Source: CAYXBG01 sp964463145
GTDB taxonomy: Bacteria; Acidobacteriota; UBA6911; RPQK01; CBDAPI01
Assembly (NCBI GenBank): GCA_964463145.1
Contig: CAYXBG010000010.1
Coordinates: 1 to 37,550, forward strand
Reading direction: 5' to 3'
DNA: 37,550 bases
Position 1 is the stretch's first letter, and every line of letters starts with the position of its first letter. Positions 1 through 8,179 of this stretch are shown piece after piece. Below the pieces are notes generated by a model. It made no database searches and had not been told where the DNA came from. It was given only the letters and a program-made list of their open reading frames with translations. A program made the position numbers and the translations under genes.

Positions 1-922
1 CCAGAGAATATTGCAAGGAAGGGATGATTGGAGAGGCCGTGCGGATAGATCGTGCTACGCGAACCACTACTTCTCCCAGTTGATGACCAGTTTCTTGCAT
101 AAGCTGTACGCCATTTTCGCGTAGAGGTGTTTTATCGAAATAAGGGTTTATATCTCCGGGAGCCCCCTGAAAAAAGAGACAAACAGTGCCCTCTATTGCA
201 GATTCTACTACTGTCGACATCGCACCCGGATAGTCTGCAGAGTATTGGAGGTTGTCGGGGCCCAGGACGACTGGATGACAAGAGTAATTTACTAGTATGG
301 CTATTGGATTGCCTGTCTTGTCATCGATTCTCACAACTCCGACATGATCATCAACTGGGCTGGTAGGAATTTTTGTTGCGTTTCTCCAGAACATTTTAAC
401 GGAGCCGTCAGGCTGAGATCTGATCCGATTGTGACCGAGTAGTGCCTCGCCGCTACCGCTCCCAAGAGTCGCCGGGAGTAAATTGTGAGTAGCTTGGAGA
501 ATGGACCAGGATATTTTTTTAAGCATTTCCCTTTCCCATTCTGGGATTTCCCCCCTGCTCTCATGGTCGAGTATTGAAGGGCCCGAATGGGTGTGGGAAG
601 CAAAGAAAAGGACCATATCGATGTCTCCTTCTCGTTGGGCTATCTCTCGCACCAGTTCCATGGAGACCAAGGAAAAGGTTCGTCCTAGATCCAAGGTTAT
701 TAGAGCGATTCGAGTCTCGCCGTCGCTCAACAAAACCCCTTTGGCATACAAGGGGTCGAGCACTCCAATGGACTGTCCTTGGCGTGCGGAATAGCCCCAC
801 ATGTCTATTCCGGAGCTAGGTGTTATGTCTACTTTAAAGGCAGCAGCCGAAAAAGTACCCAAAGCGAGTAGGGAGCTCTGACTCAAGAAGATCAGAATAG
901 CTGTGGCGAAAAGGGTTTTCAT
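1..922 (-). CDS. Neutral/alkaline ceramidase-like secreted hydrolase, N-terminal part (runs off window)
   Basis: Translating the minus strand from the ATG at 922-920 gives 307 open codons up to the window edge, so the gene is 3'-truncated here by the window only. A purine-rich RBS (GAGGAG) lies just upstream at about 934-939. Residues 1-20 are a Sec signal peptide. Visible neutral-ceramidase N-domain motifs are HTHSGP (110-115, zinc-binding pair H110/H112), NYSCHP (212-217, a further histidine) and QGAPGDINP (252-260). The family cleaves the N-acyl bond of ceramide with a zinc site and a serine nucleophile in a GDxSPN context; here the aligned position reads GDINPY, with Asn instead of Ser, as in many remote environmental homologues. 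The zinc fold is therefore well supported, but true ceramidase activity is doubtful. It is divergent from the FGE-like gene at 1237. Confidence 0.85.
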   Translation of the reverse strand, partial: MKTLFATAILIFLSQSSLLALGTFSAAAFKVDITPSSGIDMWGYSARQGQSIGVLDPLYAKGVLLSDGETRIALITLDLGRTFSLVSMELVREIAQREGDIDMVLFFASHTHSGPSILDHESRGEIPEWEREMLKKISWSILQATHNLLPATLGSGSGEALLGHNRIRSQPDGSVKMFWRNATKIPTSPVDDHVGVVRIDDKTGNPIAILVNYSCHPVVLGPDNLQYSADYPGAMSTVVESAIEGTVCLFFQGAPGDINPYFDKTPLRENGVQLMQETGHQLGEVVVRVARSIRTASPIIPSLQYSL

Positions 923-1236
923 TTTAGTAACTCCTCTTAGGATATAAGTAGGCGAGGGAATCATAGTCTTAGTTGAGTTGTTGTACTGAATTCCCCAATT
1001 GGAACTTAGTGTAGCTCCTGCTAGGGAAGAATCCCGAGGACCGAGATCTCGCAGGCGATTCATTTCTAGATTATAGTCTAGGCATAGATCGAAATCACGT
1101 CTGAGAGTATTCTCTAATATTTTTCTGAATTTTTTTTTTTTGGAAGAGTAGTCTAATGGTATTTCTTTTAAGAGAAAAATCTCCCGGGTTGACAAAATCT
1201 GGCAAGTACAGTCCTCTAAGAGTAGGAAGATTTTAA
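923..1236. promoter_or_regulatory. Divergent intergenic region (314 bp) with 12-T tract and weak promoter candidates
   Basis: No gene is visible between the divergent ceramidase-like and FGE-like genes, so both promoters should lie here. On the minus strand a TATAAT sits at 1075-1070, with only a poor -35 match upstream. On the plus strand TTGACA is at 1189-1194, but no convincing -10 lies 16-19 bp downstream. A run of 12 T occupies 1130-1141. The AGGAAG at 1224-1229 is the RBS for the gene starting at 1237. Confidence 0.35.
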
Positions 1237-2376
1237 ATGAATAAGATATTGATCATTTTAGCGCTGTTTTATTTGAGTATGTCCCCGCTCTTTGCTAGCT
1301 GGTTAAAGATCTCAAATATGAAGGTTGAACTTCAGGAACTCGAGAAAGCGGGACATAGAATTGTTATTTCCTTTGAACTGAGTGAGTCTAGCCTCAGTGA
1401 ACGAACACCTGCTTACGTATTTGTCCGATACAGACGGTCAGCTGTTGATAGTTGGAAGCTTTTAGCCCATTCCGATACACGGGGAGATGGTCACGGTATT
1501 GTGAGTTTTCCCGGACACCGCCGTATTTTATGGTGGGGGATTGGACCGATCACACAAGATGAGTTGGAAGCCTATGAGATTAGGGTCAGAGCCATCCCAA
1601 TGGTGAGAGTCCCAGCCGGGACATTTTCGATGAAAAGTATCCCTGGTGCTGGATACGATACTTCTGGGTCGGCCAGAAAGACTACAGATCTTGATTTGTT
1701 CTATTTAGCTAAGTTCGAGACGACCGTTGGCATGTATTTAGAGTTTTTAAATGAAACTGGCGGTCGGGGAGATGGATGGAACAGGCGAATGTCTCATCCG
1801 AGGCGTTGCGGGCTCTCCCAAGTTGGCGAAGCCCCCGATTTCACTTATGCGGGTAGGGACGAGATGGTTAATCTTCCGATGGTGTATGTTTCCTGGTACA
1901 ACGCTCAAGATTTTTTGCAGTGGGCTGGTCTGAGATTGCCGTCGGAAGCCGAATGGGAGAAAGCTTATCGTGGAGGGCATTACCTGGATGGGGACTCAAC
2001 TAAGATTGAACCCAACCCACTTCCTGAACGAGCTTATCCTTGGGGATCTGAGGACCCAATTTCTGGTGACGTTCACCGCTGTAATCATAAAGGCCGGGAC
2101 GATGGATTTTCAGGCACAGCACCGGTAGGATCTTTCCAAGAGTACAATGGACCTTATGGAGCGGCTGATCAAGCTGGTAATGTTGGGGAATGGACACTGG
2201 ACTGGTATGCGACAACTCACCACGCTGATCTTGATGGATACCGCTTGGTTCGGGGTGGATCTTGGAGAACCATACCGACTGGGGTAGGAGCGGTTTCCGG
2301 CAGTACATCCCTACCCTTGGCAGGGCGCAGCACGGTAGGCTTTCGTGGCGTATTATCCGGCTCCGAAGAAGACTAA
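1237..2376 (+). CDS. Secreted formylglycine-generating-enzyme-like (SUMF1/FGE-sulfatase domain) protein, catalytic cysteines absent
   Basis: 379 aa. Residues 1-20 form a Sec signal peptide. Residues about 22-120 are a beta-rich N-terminal extension, as found in many secreted bacterial SUMF1 proteins. The SUMF1 domain runs from about 121 to 373: VPAGTFSM at 125-132, the SWYNAQDF stretch at 219-226, LRLPSEAEWEKA at 232-243, YPWG at 267-270, AGNVGEW at 313-319, VRGGSW at 338-343 and GFRGV at 368-372. Genuine FGE oxidises a sulfatase cysteine using a copper-binding cysteine pair after the RGGSW motif. Here there is no cysteine after residue 282, so the enzymatic pair is missing and the protein is more likely a binding or structural SUMF1 member. 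No sulfatase lies in the window. The RBS AGGAAG is 7 bp upstream of the ATG. Confidence 0.88.
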   Translation: MNKILIILALFYLSMSPLFASWLKISNMKVELQELEKAGHRIVISFELSESSLSERTPAYVFVRYRRSAVDSWKLLAHSDTRGDGHGIVSFPGHRRILWWGIGPITQDELEAYEIRVRAIPMVRVPAGTFSMKSIPGAGYDTSGSARKTTDLDLFYLAKFETTVGMYLEFLNETGGRGDGWNRRMSHPRRCGLSQVGEAPDFTYAGRDEMVNLPMVYVSWYNAQDFLQWAGLRLPSEAEWEKAYRGGHYLDGDSTKIEPNPLPERAYPWGSEDPISGDVHRCNHKGRDDGFSGTAPVGSFQEYNGPYGAADQAGNVGEWTLDWYATTHHADLDGYRLVRGGSWRTIPTGVGAVSGSTSLPLAGRSTVGFRGVLSGSEED

Positions 2377-2397
2377 CTTATTCTAGATTTTCTTCGG
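2363..2397. terminator. Possible shared hairpin between convergent stops
   Basis: CCGAAGAA at 2363-2370 is exactly complementary to TTCTTCGG at 2390-2397, with a 19-nt loop holding both stop codons (2374-2376 on plus, 2385-2383 on minus). It is the only hairpin between these two convergent genes, which are 6 bp apart. There is no clear U-tract on either strand, so a terminator role is only a guess. Confidence 0.3.
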
Positions 2398-3759
2398 CAT
2401 CGTCCAGGGTTTTCTGTACTCCTGCCGACGCAAGAACTTGCTGGCCTCTGGGTCACCCACGAACTCAACATTCTCATGGTCGTAGACCAGTTTTTTCCCG
2501 TCTGCCCGAAATGATGCATTTGCGAGATGCCACAACAGTGTTGAACGGCCGGCTTCCTTGACATCTGCGTTGGGACGTTCTCGAGTTTGCATGCAATGGA
2601 TAAAATTTTCGAGGTGGTTAGCTGTTGTTTGGCGACCATACTCGGAAGCGATTATGTTTCGATCTAGATCGTGTACCTGCCATCCTCCCCCTTGACGGCC
2701 AAAAGACATCATGGCCTCAGTTCCGAGAACTTTTACTTTAGTGGCGTTAAAACGCCAGTCTGGGAATGCATCCCCGTTTCGGATCGTACCGGGTGTTTTG
2801 TACATGTAGTTTGCCCATAGAGTTCCCTGAATCACTAGGGTCATGTCGTCGTACTCAAAGGTAGCTGCCATGGTATCTGGCGTGTCGTTGCCGTCGTTGA
2901 AGTGATAACGCCCCCCGGTACAACTGACGCTTTTGGGATAGTCTTTCCCAAAAAGACCTCTGGCAACGTCCAACTGATGGACTCCGTCATCGAGGATCCT
3001 TCCGCCTGTATAATCGAAATGGTCAAACCACCATCGTCCTGGACTATACTCGGGATTGGGGGCCGGTCCACACCAGGCGTCCCAATTTAAGTGGTCAGGG
3101 CATTTTTGGGCAGGTCCCTTATGGGTTTCTGTGCCGCCTCGGATCAACTCATTGACCTGTACCAAATGTGTTTTCCCCAGTTTACCGGAACGAACGTAAT
3201 CAATAGCATTCTGTACGTAGGTGGCGCTTCTATTCTGATAGCCAACCTGGACCACCCGATCATATTTGCGGGCTGCTCTAGTCATTAGTTCGGTTTCGTA
3301 GGCATTGTGTGAACCTGGCTTCTCAACGTAGACATCTTTTCCTGCCTGACAACTCATTATTGTCGCCAGAGCTTGCCATTGTAGAGGTGTGGCAACCACA
3401 ATCCCATCGATGTCTTTCCGATCCAGCATCTGGCGGAAATCACCGCACATATCAGGCTCATCCCTGCCTGCTTCATCGAGTATGTCCAGATGCCGTTCGA
3501 ATTTGGATTCATCGACATCGCAGAGGCAAGCAATCTCGACATCTGGGCGCTGTGACAGTTGTTTCATCAATTGCCTCATGCGGCCTCCCATGCCCATCAT
3601 GCCCAGCACAACCTTACTGTTTGGCGAAAGGCTGCGAGGACGGAACCCGGGAGTATCCCCCAAAAGTTGATCTTGACTGAATGATTTTTTCACTGTGGAA
3701 ACAGCCGCCGAAGCAGCCAAAGAACCTACGAGAAAATGGCGACGCCTAACTTTTTTCAT
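2383..3759 (-). CDS. Tat-exported Gfo/Idh/MocA-family oxidoreductase
   Basis: 458 aa. It starts with a twin-arginine signal (RRRHFLVG at 5-12, then an Ala-rich hydrophobic stretch to about 28). The Rossmann fold follows with GMMGMGGR at 53-60, and the EKPGSHN stretch carries the family's conserved EKP lysine at about 146. DDGVHQLD near 255 is the conserved histidine/aspartate substrate-side motif. Members oxidise or reduce sugars and inositols with tightly bound NAD(P), and many in this phylum are Tat-exported glycosidase-like or dehydrogenase enzymes. A GGAGGT Shine-Dalgarno at 3771-3766 supports this start. It lies 129 bp downstream of the glycosidase lipoprotein on the same strand, so a joint role in periplasmic carbohydrate processing is plausible. 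The substrate cannot be told. Confidence 0.9.
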   Translation of the reverse strand: MKKVRRRHFLVGSLAASAAVSTVKKSFSQDQLLGDTPGFRPRSLSPNSKVVLGMMGMGGRMRQLMKQLSQRPDVEIACLCDVDESKFERHLDILDEAGRDEPDMCGDFRQMLDRKDIDGIVVATPLQWQALATIMSCQAGKDVYVEKPGSHNAYETELMTRAARKYDRVVQVGYQNRSATYVQNAIDYVRSGKLGKTHLVQVNELIRGGTETHKGPAQKCPDHLNWDAWCGPAPNPEYSPGRWWFDHFDYTGGRILDDGVHQLDVARGLFGKDYPKSVSCTGGRYHFNDGNDTPDTMAATFEYDDMTLVIQGTLWANYMYKTPGTIRNGDAFPDWRFNATKVKVLGTEAMMSFGRQGGGWQVHDLDRNIIASEYGRQTTANHLENFIHCMQTRERPNADVKEAGRSTLLWHLANASFRADGKKLVYDHENVEFVGDPEASKFLRRQEYRKPWTMPKKI

Positions 3760-3821
3760 ACTCGAACCTCCAGAAGCACTTCTCTTTTGAGCGGAGCTCG
3801 CAGACCTGCATTAGGTCCAAT

Positions 3822-3848
3822 TGATTAGAGTCCGCCGCCATCTAATCA
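3822..3848. promoter_or_regulatory. Inverted repeat between glycosidase and Gfo/Idh genes
   Basis: TGATTAGA (3822-3829) pairs exactly with TCTAATCA (3841-3848) across an 11-nt loop. It lies in the 129-bp gap between two same-strand genes. Without a U-run it could be a processing or attenuation hairpin or a protein site. It shares the core GATTAGAG with the larger hairpin at 5325-5359 on the other side of the glycosidase gene. Confidence 0.35.
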
Positions 3849-3888
3849 TATCCTAACTCGTCGTAAATTCAAGTGTGGATATGTTTCT

Positions 3889-5208
3889 CTAACGGAGTTT
3901 GTCGTATATACGTGCCATAGCGAAAAGGGGGTTGTGTCCTACATAATCCTTGTTGGGCATCAAATGGGGGGGTCTTACCTCTCGTTTTAGATCCTCAGGT
4001 CGACCACCGAATGGATGGTAAAACTCCCAGATTGTGCCCGTTCGTTCAAACTGGGCAGCTGAAGCGTCCAATGCACTCTCCACTATTTTTAAAGCTGCAT
4101 CACCTCGGTCGTAACGCAGACAGGCTCTGGCAGCCCAGTAACTCATGCTGTTCCACGCTGGGCCACGCCAGGTAAGAAGTTGGAAACGGCCATCAATCGA
4201 GATTGTGCTGATTGGATGTTTGGTGAAGAATCGTTTTCGGTTAAGCAAATGCTCGTCAATAACACGCTGGGCCTGTTGAGGGGTAGCGGCACCAACCACA
4301 AGAGGCCACATCCCTACGAATGAACCAACCCTTTTTGATGTATCTTCAATAGACCAAAAATCATAAAAGAAGCCATCCTTGACATCCCAGAGATTATTTT
4401 GAATGAATTTTTTTAACTCGTCGGCTTGGTTCTTATACTTCACCACATCATCAAGGTGCCCGAGTTGCTCAGCCCATTTGGCGGCAAGGTCATAGAGTTG
4501 GAATACATGACTGGTAGCATCTAAAAATGCCCATGCTCCTCGCTCATTTAGACCGTAGGCTTGGCGGAAATCATCATCTAGTCCACTCTCCCAGCTGTCT
4601 ATTTCGTAATAGAAGCCATCTGGTTGTGCTTTTCGATTTTTTTCGTACCAGTCTATTTGTTTGACTAGAGGTTCGTAACAATTGGAGATGAGATCCCCAT
4701 CGAATTTCGAGACGAAGTCTTGAACAGCAACTGGCCACAAGGGAGGGTGTCCTGAATGCTTGTTCCAGGTGATTTTATTTTCGATGTGCTGGCGGGGAGA
4801 GTCGAGATAAATAGACCCTGGTAGAAAGCCTTGTTCAGACTGGTTGGCGAGATTATTTAAGATTTGGTGTCGGGCATGGTCAGGCATTGTCGGAAGTACA
4901 TCGAGTATTGTGTGTACGATATCCCAGTGTCCGAAGGTAAGGGCATGATATCCGGGGCCTAGTTCCTCCCAGGGATAAGGGAAGGGATCCTGAGCTGGAT
5001 GAGTCGCTCGTTGGTGAAGATCTACTAGGTAAGATAACATTGGCCTCCACTTAGGTTTGCCAATCTTTTGGGCTTCTTGGCGCAGAGGTTCCCAGTATTT
5101 GTCAAAAGTCCTGGACTTTTCTGAGACTTTGGGTGCACACCCAGTTGCAATCAGGAAGGTAACGATGAGAATGGATTTCGGAACTGGTGCTGGATTTAGG
5201 AACCCCAT
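3889..5208 (-). CDS. Glycoside hydrolase lipoprotein, GH63/MGH1-like (alpha/alpha)6 barrel
   Basis: 439 aa. The N-terminus has a hydrophobic stretch ending in the lipobox LIATGC (19-24), so it is probably a lipid-anchored periplasmic or surface protein. Trehalase/GH63-type motifs are ESGLDDDFR (207-215, candidate acid Asp211), TWRGPAWNSMSYWA (346-359) and TIWEFYHPFGG (392-402, candidate base Glu395). This matches the mannosylglycerate-hydrolase-like clan (GH63/GH37/GH15-type barrel), which hydrolyses alpha-glycosides with inversion; the exact sugar is unknown. There is no strong RBS before the ATG, but the signal peptide fixes the start region. A good promoter lies at 5291-5263. It is likely cotranscribed with the Gfo/Idh gene downstream. 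Confidence 0.82.
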   Translation of the reverse strand: MGFLNPAPVPKSILIVTFLIATGCAPKVSEKSRTFDKYWEPLRQEAQKIGKPKWRPMLSYLVDLHQRATHPAQDPFPYPWEELGPGYHALTFGHWDIVHTILDVLPTMPDHARHQILNNLANQSEQGFLPGSIYLDSPRQHIENKITWNKHSGHPPLWPVAVQDFVSKFDGDLISNCYEPLVKQIDWYEKNRKAQPDGFYYEIDSWESGLDDDFRQAYGLNERGAWAFLDATSHVFQLYDLAAKWAEQLGHLDDVVKYKNQADELKKFIQNNLWDVKDGFFYDFWSIEDTSKRVGSFVGMWPLVVGAATPQQAQRVIDEHLLNRKRFFTKHPISTISIDGRFQLLTWRGPAWNSMSYWAARACLRYDRGDAALKIVESALDASAAQFERTGTIWEFYHPFGGRPEDLKREVRPPHLMPNKDYVGHNPLFAMARIYDKLR

Positions 5209-5262
5209 GGATGTCTCTGGGAAACTTGATAGGAGTCGGATTTCCTATTCACCTTTGCCCCG

Positions 5263-5291
5263 AAGATAAGGTGATTTAATATATTTGTCAA
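5263..5291 (-). promoter_or_regulatory. Sigma-70-type promoter for glycosidase lipoprotein gene
   Basis: On the minus strand TTGACA (5291-5286) is followed after 17 bp by TATCTT (5268-5263). The -35 is perfect and the -10 matches four of six bases. Transcription would begin near 5256, giving a leader of roughly 48 nt before the start codon at 5208. Confidence 0.6.
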
Positions 5292-5324
5292 GAAACCAAA
5301 AGGCAACGTATTCCCATAGTTAAG

Positions 5325-5359
5325 TAGCGATTAGAGGATTGAAAATCCTCTAATCGCTA
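5325..5359. promoter_or_regulatory. Perfect 16-bp-stem palindrome in divergent promoter region
   Basis: The arms 5325-5340 and 5344-5359 are exact reverse complements (16 bp) around a 3-nt GAA loop; the left arm reads TAGCGATTAGAGGATT. It stands 34 bp upstream of the glycosidase promoter -35 and 126 bp before the SDR start, between divergent genes, and has no U-tract on either side. An operator or a mobile hairpin fits better than an intrinsic terminator. Confidence 0.6.
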
Positions 5360-5404
5360 GGCTTGATTGAGGTGACGCAATTACTGGAGAGAAACGATTC
5401 TTTC

Positions 5405-5432
5405 ATCGGTCCGGCACAATTCTAGGACCGAT
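5405..5432. promoter_or_regulatory. Inverted repeat upstream of SDR gene (possible operator)
   Basis: ATCGGTCC (5405-5412) and GGACCGAT (5425-5432) are exact inverted repeats with a 12-bp spacer, 52 bp before the SDR start codon. The spacing suits a dimeric regulator, or a short RNA stem-loop in the leader. Nothing in the window encodes an obvious regulator for it. Confidence 0.4.
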
Positions 5433-5484
5433 TTTCGGTAGGAGAGTCTCGAATGAAAAACAGCTTCCAAAGGAAGGGGAAAGC

Positions 5485-6378
5485 ATGAACAGTGAAGTAG
5501 CAGGCGGCCGGGCTCTCAGACTCCAAGGGAAAGTGGCTATTGTCACAGGAGGAGGGAGTCATGAAGGGCAGATAGGCACAGGGCAAGCCGCAGCGGTTTG
5601 TATGGCCAAGGAAGGGGCAAAAGTTCTAGTTGCAGACGTTTCACTGGAAAATGCCCATCGCACCATCGAGTTGATTGACCAGGAAACAAAGGGTGAGGCT
5701 TCTGTTTTTAAAGGTGATCTAACACAGAATGATGGGGCTCAGGCCATGGTAAAGACAGCCGTCGATCGATACGGAGGGTTGCATGTATTATTTAATAATC
5801 TAGGATTTGGGGGCAACAGTAATATTGGAGAAAGGGGGCTTGGAAAAGGGGTCATGGGGATAGACGAAAAAGAATGGGAAAGAGGCTTTGATCTCAATCT
5901 CAAAAGTGCGATGCTGGCCAGCAGAAATGCGATCCCTGCCATGATTGATTCAGGAGGAGGATCTATAATTAACCTTTCTTCAATTGACGGTATTGCCGGG
6001 GCAGATCATTACGAAGCCCCCTACTCGATCTCAAAAGGTGCCCTACATATGTTGACTAGAGGCACAGCAGCTTGGCACGGTCGGGATGGTATTCGTGCTA
6101 ATTGTATTGCACCCGGGCATTTACATTCGGCCTTTACAGTTGATCTGACACCAGAGCATCGAGACCGTCGCCGTCGTGTGGTTCCTTTGGGGATCGAGGG
6201 GACACCCTGGGACATAGCCTGGGCGGTGGTTTTCCTGGCTAGTGATGAGGCGCGCTGGATTTCCGGAATAACCTTGCCTGTTGATGGAGGCTTATTTTCT
6301 GCTCAGCCGATGCTAGCCTATGACTTACTTGAAGGAAGTCATTTGGATAAATCCTATTACAAAAAACCATCGGAGTAG
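5485..6378 (+). CDS. Short-chain dehydrogenase/reductase (SDR) family oxidoreductase
   Basis: 297 aa classical SDR. The nucleotide-binding loop TGGGSHEGQIGTG (21-33) is a longer variant of TGxxxGxG; D51 after the second strand suggests NAD(H) preference. NNLG (104-107) replaces NNAG. The catalytic set is visible: N138, S165/S166, Y180 and K184 (YSISK). The C-terminus has the usual PVDGG strand near 276-280. It probably oxidises a secondary alcohol or hydroxy acid. An AGGAAGGGG RBS sits 5-6 bp before the ATG. The next gene, a ThDP lyase, follows after 89 bp on the same strand, so the two may process the same keto or hydroxy compound; the substrate is unknown. Confidence 0.92.
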   Translation: MNSEVAGGRALRLQGKVAIVTGGGSHEGQIGTGQAAAVCMAKEGAKVLVADVSLENAHRTIELIDQETKGEASVFKGDLTQNDGAQAMVKTAVDRYGGLHVLFNNLGFGGNSNIGERGLGKGVMGIDEKEWERGFDLNLKSAMLASRNAIPAMIDSGGGSIINLSSIDGIAGADHYEAPYSISKGALHMLTRGTAAWHGRDGIRANCIAPGHLHSAFTVDLTPEHRDRRRRVVPLGIEGTPWDIAWAVVFLASDEARWISGITLPVDGGLFSAQPMLAYDLLEGSHLDKSYYKKPSE

Positions 6379-6467
6379 CTAGTGGGAAAAGATGGCGTAA
6401 TCCCCTGTGGGCCGGGAGAGATGACCGAATACAGAGTTTTAAAAGAAACAAAGAGGGCCATAATAAT

Positions 6468-8150
6468 ATGGGGAAAATAACGGGTAGTCAGTTCATAAGT
6501 GAAACCTTTCGAGGGTATGGTGTTACCCATCTTTTCGTGATGCCATATGTTTTGAATCCTGTATTGCGTGATTCCGAGAAACTAGGAATCCGTCGCATCA
6601 TGTGTCATAGCGAAAAAGGGGCAGCCTATATGGCGGATGCATATGCTCGGATTAGCCACCGTCCTGCTGTCTGCATGGCTCAATCGGTTGGGGCAGTAAA
6701 TCTGGCTGCAGGGTTGCAAGATGCCTATCTGGCTTGTTCACCTGTCATCGCACTTACAGGGCGTCTCCAACAAAAAAAGCAAGAGCGAAATGCTTATCAG
6801 GAAATTGATCACACAGGCCCTTTCTCTGCAGTTACTAAATTTGATAGCAGGGTTACCTGTGCCGAAGAACTTCCGATTCTTCTTCGCCAGGCCTTTCGAG
6901 AAGCCGTGACTGGAACTCCAGGCCCTGCGCATCTGGATTTAGACGGGCTTGATGGGACGATTGTGGCAGATGATATAGCAGAGATTGAAGTTGTCATTGA
7001 AGAGGAGTTCACACATTTACCGCCGTTTAGAGTCGAGCCTGAAGAGACTTTAATCAAAAAGGCATTAGAACTCCTTGCCAAGGCAGAACGTCCGATTATC
7101 GTAGCCGGTGGTGGGGTTATCACATCTCAAGCTGAACGAGAGTTGGTCACATTGGCTGAGCAGCTTTCGATTCCTGTGGCGACATCTCTCAACGCAAAAA
7201 CAGCAATTCCCTGGGATCATCCTTTAGCTGTAGGTATCCCCGGTTTGTATTCTAAAGATTGTGCCAACAGGGCAATCTGTGAGTCGGACCTCGTATTTTT
7301 CATAGGGAGCCATACTGGTGGTCAGGTGACGAATGATTGGCGGGTTCCCCCGATGGGCACTCCGGTTATTCAACTTGATATCAATCCCTCTGAGATTGGG
7401 CGTTCCTATCCGGTCAAATTAGGGATCATGGGAGATGCTCGTGCCTCTTTAAAAAAATTAATCAAGAATGCTCAGCCTGCTCCCAATCGTGTGGAGTGGT
7501 TGGAGCGTATAAAGAGTTTGGTCAGAATATGGGAGGAGGAGGTAGCTCAATTTAGAGAGTCCGAAGTGTTACCAATGCGTCCCGAGCGCCTTTGTAAGGA
7601 GATATCTGAACATCTTCCCTCCGATGCCGTTCTCGTTTCGGATACCGGGCATGCTGGAATTTGGACCGGAACGATGATAGATCTGAAGCACCCAGGACAA
7701 TCTTATCTTAGGTGTGCTGGGTCCCTCGGTTGGGGTATCCCGGCAGCAATTGGCGCTAAGTGCGCTGTAGGTAGTCGTCCTGTTGTTTGCTTCACTGGAG
7801 ATGGGGGCATTTATTATCATCTTACTGAGTTAGATACAGCATTACGGTTCGGAATTAATACCGTGACGGTTGTCAATAACAATGCCTCTCTTAATCAGGA
7901 GCAGGAGGGCGTTGAGACAGCTTACGGAGGTAGAGTGGCCGGTTCGGATGAACTCTGGATGCTCTCTGATATTGATTTTGGAAAGGTTGCCGAGTCAATG
8001 GGCTGTTTTGGAGTCCAAGTAAATAGTCCCGGTGAATTCCCAGTTGCTTTGGAACAGGCACTGTCCTGTGGTAGGCCAGCGGTTATAGACGTCAAAACCC
8101 ATATTGAGGGTATAGCCCCCATGCCTTGGGTGCCCGAGCAGTCGAGATAA
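6468..8150 (+). CDS. Thiamine-diphosphate-dependent enzyme, acetolactate-synthase-like
   Basis: 560 aa with the full three-domain layout: N-terminal pyrimidine-binding domain (about 4-170), central domain (about 195-330) and C-terminal diphosphate-binding domain (about 370-540). The activating glutamate is E49 in CHSEKGAAYMADAYAR. The ThDP/Mg motif begins at GDGG (near 442) and ends at NNN about 26 residues later. Family members decarboxylate 2-keto acids and may ligate the product to another aldehyde or keto acid (acetolactate synthase, benzoylformate decarboxylase, glyoxylate carboligase and others). No small regulatory ilvN-like subunit follows, which argues against a biosynthetic acetolactate synthase. 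Context with an SDR upstream and hydroxy-acid oxidases nearby suggests catabolism of 2-hydroxy/2-keto acids, an inference only. Confidence 0.9.
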   Translation: MGKITGSQFISETFRGYGVTHLFVMPYVLNPVLRDSEKLGIRRIMCHSEKGAAYMADAYARISHRPAVCMAQSVGAVNLAAGLQDAYLACSPVIALTGRLQQKKQERNAYQEIDHTGPFSAVTKFDSRVTCAEELPILLRQAFREAVTGTPGPAHLDLDGLDGTIVADDIAEIEVVIEEEFTHLPPFRVEPEETLIKKALELLAKAERPIIVAGGGVITSQAERELVTLAEQLSIPVATSLNAKTAIPWDHPLAVGIPGLYSKDCANRAICESDLVFFIGSHTGGQVTNDWRVPPMGTPVIQLDINPSEIGRSYPVKLGIMGDARASLKKLIKNAQPAPNRVEWLERIKSLVRIWEEEVAQFRESEVLPMRPERLCKEISEHLPSDAVLVSDTGHAGIWTGTMIDLKHPGQSYLRCAGSLGWGIPAAIGAKCAVGSRPVVCFTGDGGIYYHLTELDTALRFGINTVTVVNNNASLNQEQEGVETAYGGRVAGSDELWMLSDIDFGKVAESMGCFGVQVNSPGEFPVALEQALSCGRPAVIDVKTHIEGIAPMPWVPEQSR

Positions 8151-8179
8151 ATCCCTTCCAATCGAATACATATGTGGAG

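Noticed and set aside
1189..1194. TTGACA as -35 of the FGE-like gene
   Set aside because: No acceptable -10 lies 16-19 bp downstream (only TCCTCT/CTCTAA), so it is kept only as a weak note.
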